A DNA stretch of 64,000 nucleotides from Woeseiaceae bacterium (GTDB lineage Bacteria > Pseudomonadota > Gammaproteobacteria > Steroidobacterales > Woeseiaceae): the NCBI GenBank assembly GCA_024640365.1, contig JAHEFE010000006.1, positions 1 to 64,000 of the forward strand, read 5' to 3'. The notes under the pieces were generated by a model that was not told where the DNA came from, did not search any database, and was given only the letters and a program-made list of their open reading frames with translations. The translations under genes were made by a program, and so were the position numbers. Position 1 is the stretch's first letter. Each line of letters opens with the position of its first letter. This document shows positions 60,463-64,000 of this stretch, piece after piece.

Positions 60463-61797
60463 TCACATACGCGTTTCGACGAATGCTTCGTCCCGCAAAC
60501 GTCTTACCCAAAGGTCTGTTTCTTCGGCCACCTTGCTGTTACGAATTTGCTGAGCACAACGGTCTTCTTTCAGGTCTTCCGTGTTGTCATAAATACGCCG
60601 GTCCGTGACTTCCAAAATATGCCAGCCGAAGCGCGACTTGAAGGGTTCGCTTACTTTGCCGATTTCCATGGCTTCCGCCACCTTTTCGAATTCCGGTACG
60701 AAAAGGCCTGGACTGGTCCAGCCCATATCGCCACCGCTATTAGCTGAACCGGGATCGTCGGAAAGTATTTTGGCGACCTCGCCAAAGTCTTCGCCTTCAT
60801 TAATTCGATTTATCGCATCGCGCAATTTTTGCTGAGCAGTCTCATCATCAATGATTTCATTGGGTGTGATGAGAATGTGGCGGATCTTCATTTGTGCCAC
60901 TTCACTGTGTTTGTTGGCGCTGCGCATGTCATTCACTTTGACAATATGAAATCCGCTGGGCGTCCGCACTGGCTCTGAAATATCCCCGGCACCCAGTGGG
61001 GCAACGATGCTGGCAAAAATAGACGGTAACTGGTCCCCTTTGCGCCAGCCTATTTTGCCGCCTTCAAGGCTCGTTTCGCTGTCTGAGTAGCGTACAGCCA
61101 TCTCGCCGAAGTCAGCGCCGCCTTTCAGTAATTTGGAGACTTCTGCGGCCTTCTTTTCTGTGGCGGTAATTTCTTCTGGCGTTGCTGATTCAGATAACGA
61201 AATCAGAATATGAGAAAGATCGTATTCTGAATTAATAACCGTATTATTTTTGATTTCCGCGAGACACTGCTTAATCTCTCTAGGCGTCACAGAAATGTGA
61301 CCGATCACTTCAATACGACGCAACTGTTCGAGAATCATTTGTTCCCGCATTTCATCGCGGTACGCTTGATAGGAAATACCTTGCGAGGCCAATTCAGCGG
61401 GCAGTGATTCAAAAGCAACTCCATTTCGAGTGGCAACCTCTGCGATTGCCTGATTAAGAACCTGGTCGGAAATCTGCACTCCGTAGCGTTCTGCTAGCTG
61501 CAATTGAATGCGCGTAATGATGAGTCTTTCAAGGACTTGTTCCTGGAGCACATCCGGTGGCGGTAGTTGTAAACCTTGTTCCTGGGCACGAGCGACAATA
61601 GTCGCTGTTTGTTCTGCCAATTCGCTTTTCAGGACGACGCCTTCATCGACTACGGCGGCGACGCCATCTACAAATTCTCCTGTGGTCGAGAGCTCATTTG
61701 TTGCAGTCGAGGGTTCCTCTGCCGCAGTCGAAATGCTGCTCGCGCCTAATAGGGTGATTGCGCTACCAAGAAGTGCCAAGTGTTTCAAATTATTCAT
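60463..61797 (-). CDS. surA: Periplasmic chaperone SurA
   Basis: Peptidyl-prolyl isomerase and chaperone for outer-membrane barrels, including LptD. 444 residues: signal peptide (LALLGSAITLLGASSISTAA), an N-terminal chaperone domain (VDGVAAVVDEGVVLKSEL), then two parvulin domains starting at about YDLSHILISL and MKIRHILITP, and a C-terminal helix. Six bases after lptD. Confidence 0.96.
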   Translation of the reverse strand: MNNLKHLALLGSAITLLGASSISTAAEEPSTATNELSTTGEFVDGVAAVVDEGVVLKSELAEQTATIVARAQEQGLQLPPPDVLQEQVLERLIITRIQLQLAERYGVQISDQVLNQAIAEVATRNGVAFESLPAELASQGISYQAYRDEMREQMILEQLRRIEVIGHISVTPREIKQCLAEIKNNTVINSEYDLSHILISLSESATPEEITATEKKAAEVSKLLKGGADFGEMAVRYSDSETSLEGGKIGWRKGDQLPSIFASIVAPLGAGDISEPVRTPSGFHIVKVNDMRSANKHSEVAQMKIRHILITPNEIIDDETAQQKLRDAINRINEGEDFGEVAKILSDDPGSANSGGDMGWTSPGLFVPEFEKVAEAMEIGKVSEPFKSRFGWHILEVTDRRIYDNTEDLKEDRCAQQIRNSKVAEETDLWVRRLRDEAFVETRM

Positions 61798-61803
61798 AAA
61801 TTT

Positions 61804-64000
61804 CTAATCAATCTCAGGTGAATAGCCAAGAATACCACGTTCCAGGAGTTTGTCCGCCGGGTCTCCGACGCTGGTCATTCCCTTCAGAACCAGTTGAAAA
61901 GCGATAGATGAGTCAACGGTACCATCACGGGTGCTAATGTGCCGCCTGGTCACGAGTCGCAGACCCCAGCAGCAGCTCTCATACTCTAGACCGAAAAATC
62001 GTTCCAGAGTTGCCCGGTCGCGCAACGAATAATTATACCGGCCGACAAAATTCCAGCGTTGCGCCAATGGCCAGGACCAGGATATATCCCCTTGCTCCAG
62101 TGAATCACGGCGGAATCGGTACTCAAGGTTGAGGAGCTTGTTGTGTGCCGGTCGATATTGCAGCCTGACTTGTGATTGGGTTGTGCCGGATTGACCGGAG
62201 CTCCACTGATGGCCGGCGTTCAGGTTCCACTTGTCAAACAAGTGTACGCCCATTTCCGCGATGTAGTCCGATGAGTCATTAACCGATTGCGTCTGACCCG
62301 GCAGGGCAACGCCCTGTGAGCTCAGATAGAGTGCATTACCGATCGTGGCAGTAACCAATTGTTTGCCGGTGTTTGATTGCAGTATTCGGGAGGTAATACC
62401 AATGCTGACCTGGTCTGTGTCGCCAACACGGTCAACACCGAGAAAGCGGTTCTTACGATACAGCTGGACAAGATTCAGGTCTGGCATGATCGTGTCGAAA
62501 ACCGGGAAATCGCTTTGTTCACGGTACGGTACGTGTACATACAGAATTCGCGGCTCGATCGTATGTAACCAGTTGCGCGACGCGCTGATGTTTTTTTCGA
62601 ACACCAGACCGGCGTCCAGACTGGAGATCGGTAATGTTCTCGAGGGATCCTTTTTTTCGCCGGGCAAGGTGTTATTAAGTTCATAACGAGTGTGTTCGAG
62701 TGCGACGCCTGGTGTGATAAACCAACCGGGATTGCCAAGCGGTAATTCGGCCAGGGGTGTGGCATCAAATCGCCAGCCGGTTACGCCAACGTCACGATTG
62801 AAATAGACGAGTTCACTGTCGAATTTGTAATTCATACCCAGCCGACTATCTGGCCAATGACCTCGGGCCAGCAGCTGTGGCATCCGTTGGTATGGACGCA
62901 GGTCATCAGGAATTGTCGTGTCAATCGTTTGGTAGTCTTGCACTCGACCCAACAAAGTCCAGTTGTCCCCTGCGTAGTCAAAACGAAGGCTGCGATCCAG
63001 GTGAGTTGTACTCGCGGCGCTCAAGCTGCCGCCGAGATCTTCGAAATAACTGCTGTCGGACGCATCTCGACCGTCCAGCGAAACTCGCCAGCCGCTGTCC
63101 AGCAGCGTCTTGTGTTGCAGCGTCACTAACTGACGGTCAGTACCTGTGAGTTTGTCATTCGGCAAGTACTCAAAGTCCAGTTGACCGCGATTATGCTCAG
63201 TGAGGTAACGGAAGCGAGTGCTCATCTGCATCCCGCGTCTGGTCAATAAGCGTGGTGTTAGCAGTGCGTCGTAATTTGGGGCGATATTCCAATAGATTGG
63301 TACGTTGATATCCGTGCCGCTACGACCTGTGCTGCCGATACCAGGGGCCAGCATGCCTGATTTGCGCGCGTTGCCGATGGGAAACGACAGGTAGGGCGTA
63401 TAGAGAATCGGTACGCCCTTGAATTTCAGGCGTACATTGCGAGCAGCACCATATCCTTCCTGCGTGTTCATGCTTATATTGCCGGCGCGCAGCTCCCAGG
63501 CAGGATCGCCTGGCGGGCAGGTCGTGTACATGACATCTTTAAGACGCAACTGACCAAGTTCATCAATGGTCAATTGTCCTGCGTTGCCTCGTGAGTTGCC
63601 CTTAGGAATTGTGAAGTCAGCATTCGCGAAATTTATTAGTCCCGAACCATAATCGAAGTCCGCTGAACTGCTGCCAATCTGGGTTTGAGGGCCCTCATAA
63701 CGGACGTTGCCTGTTACAGACAGGGCGCGTTGCGCTGATTTGTACACGGCCTCGTCTGCACCGACGGCACGCTCTCCGGAGCGAATCAGAACGCCACCCG
63801 TCATCGATGTATCACCGGTCTCTTCCAGATTCATGCGAATTTTGCCGGCTTCCAACTCAAATGCGCGCGGTGCTATCGGGGGCAGAGAGGGGTCGCGAGG
63901 AGGTAATTTGCGCTGTTCCTCAAACGGTATAGTGCAGGCGTTCGCACTCTGCGCCGCGGCCGGGCTGGCTGCCAGCAGAACCGGCAGGCCGGCGGCGAGC
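61804..64000 (-). CDS. lptD: LPS-assembly protein LptD (start outside window)
   Basis: Outer-membrane barrel that inserts LPS with LptE. The frame is open to the window end, so only the first residues are missing: the part near 64000 reads LAAGLPVLLAASPAAAQSANAC, a signal peptide h-region and cleavage site. The four disulfide Cys of LptD are recognisable: one right after the signal (SANAC), one in YTTCPPGDPAW, and the adjacent pair in YESCCWGLRLV. The OstA-like jellyroll lies N-terminal and the barrel C-terminal. Heads the lptD-surA-pdxA-rsmA-apaG-apaH-kynU operon. Confidence 0.96.
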   Translation of the reverse strand, partial: LAAGLPVLLAASPAAAQSANACTIPFEEQRKLPPRDPSLPPIAPRAFELEAGKIRMNLEETGDTSMTGGVLIRSGERAVGADEAVYKSAQRALSVTGNVRYEGPQTQIGSSSADFDYGSGLINFANADFTIPKGNSRGNAGQLTIDELGQLRLKDVMYTTCPPGDPAWELRAGNISMNTQEGYGAARNVRLKFKGVPILYTPYLSFPIGNARKSGMLAPGIGSTGRSGTDINVPIYWNIAPNYDALLTPRLLTRRGMQMSTRFRYLTEHNRGQLDFEYLPNDKLTGTDRQLVTLQHKTLLDSGWRVSLDGRDASDSSYFEDLGGSLSAASTTHLDRSLRFDYAGDNWTLLGRVQDYQTIDTTIPDDLRPYQRMPQLLARGHWPDSRLGMNYKFDSELVYFNRDVGVTGWRFDATPLAELPLGNPGWFITPGVALEHTRYELNNTLPGEKKDPSRTLPISSLDAGLVFEKNISASRNWLHTIEPRILYVHVPYREQSDFPVFDTIMPDLNLVQLYRKNRFLGVDRVGDTDQVSIGITSRILQSNTGKQLVTATIGNALYLSSQGVALPGQTQSVNDSSDYIAEMGVHLFDKWNLNAGHQWSSGQSGTTQSQVRLQYRPAHNKLLNLEYRFRRDSLEQGDISWSWPLAQRWNFVGRYNYSLRDRATLERFFGLEYESCCWGLRLVTRRHISTRDGTVDSSIAFQLVLKGMTSVGDPADKLLERGILGYSPEID

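Overview
The window is a gene-dense stretch of chromosome from a gammaproteobacterium outside the Enterobacterales. The evidence is E. coli-like gene clusters (lptD-surA-pdxA-rsmA-apaG-apaH, zapA-ygfB-pepP-ubiH-ubiI, maf-rng-yhdP-nit-tldD, holA-nadD-rsfS-rlmH) combined with traits of lineages such as Pseudomonas, Chromatiales or Woeseia-like bacteria: Coq7 beside a CRP/Vfr-type regulator, a split GcvP, kynureninase and a double HtrA protease. The exact lineage is a guess. I see no prophage, insertion sequence, CRISPR array, secondary-metabolite cluster or plasmid function.

Layout. 1-13 kb: end of lnt, leuS, lptE, then about 5.4 kb placed between lptE and holA (an HExxH protein, two unknown membrane proteins, cysS, sufE, yidD, a MerC-like protein, a Trm112-like protein), then holA-nadD-rsfS-rlmH-maf-rng. 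14-20 kb: yhdP, a nitrilase-family amidase, tldD. 20-28 kb: a small membrane protein, an ExeA-type ATPase fused to an FHA domain, purK-purE, yjgA/pmbA, yihY, purC. 28-34 kb: djlA, rpe, crp, coq7, a DUF481 outer membrane protein, rplM-rpsI, tRNA-Gln followed by a duplicated tRNA-tail/terminator repeat, rpiA. 34-43.5 kb: a lysine-rich histone-like protein, ygfA, a 6S RNA candidate, zapA, a ZapB-like protein, ygfB-pepP-ubiH-ubiI, then a transglutaminase-like/7TM protein and an ATP-grasp ligase. 43.5-49 kb: tandem glycine riboswitch and gcvT-gcvH-gcvPA-(Tpx-like)-gcvPB. 49-64 kb: double HtrA protease, YyaL, lgt-thyA-folA, and the reverse-strand lptD-surA-pdxA-rsmA-apaG-apaH-kynU operon, whose first gene runs off the window edge.

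How it works together. Most genes are housekeeping: envelope assembly (Lnt, LptE, LptD, SurA, Lgt, YhdP), translation (LeuS, CysS, RplM, RpsI, RsmA, RlmH, RsfS, tRNA-Gln), one-carbon and folate metabolism (glycine cleavage, ThyA, FolA, 5-formyl-THF cyclo-ligase), purines (PurC/E/K), ubiquinone hydroxylation (UbiH, UbiI, Coq7) and cell division (ZapA and a ZapB-like protein).

The less ordinary items are: a 154-bp direct repeat carrying the 3' tail of tRNA-Gln plus its terminator; a thiol-peroxidase homologue inside the glycine-cleavage operon that has lost most active-site residues except the peroxidatic Cys; the ExeA-FHA fusion; the small HExxH protein; and the transglutaminase-like/ATP-grasp pair inserted between ubiI and the gcv operon. 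I did not find a clearly new multi-gene system; these are the best candidates for a second look.
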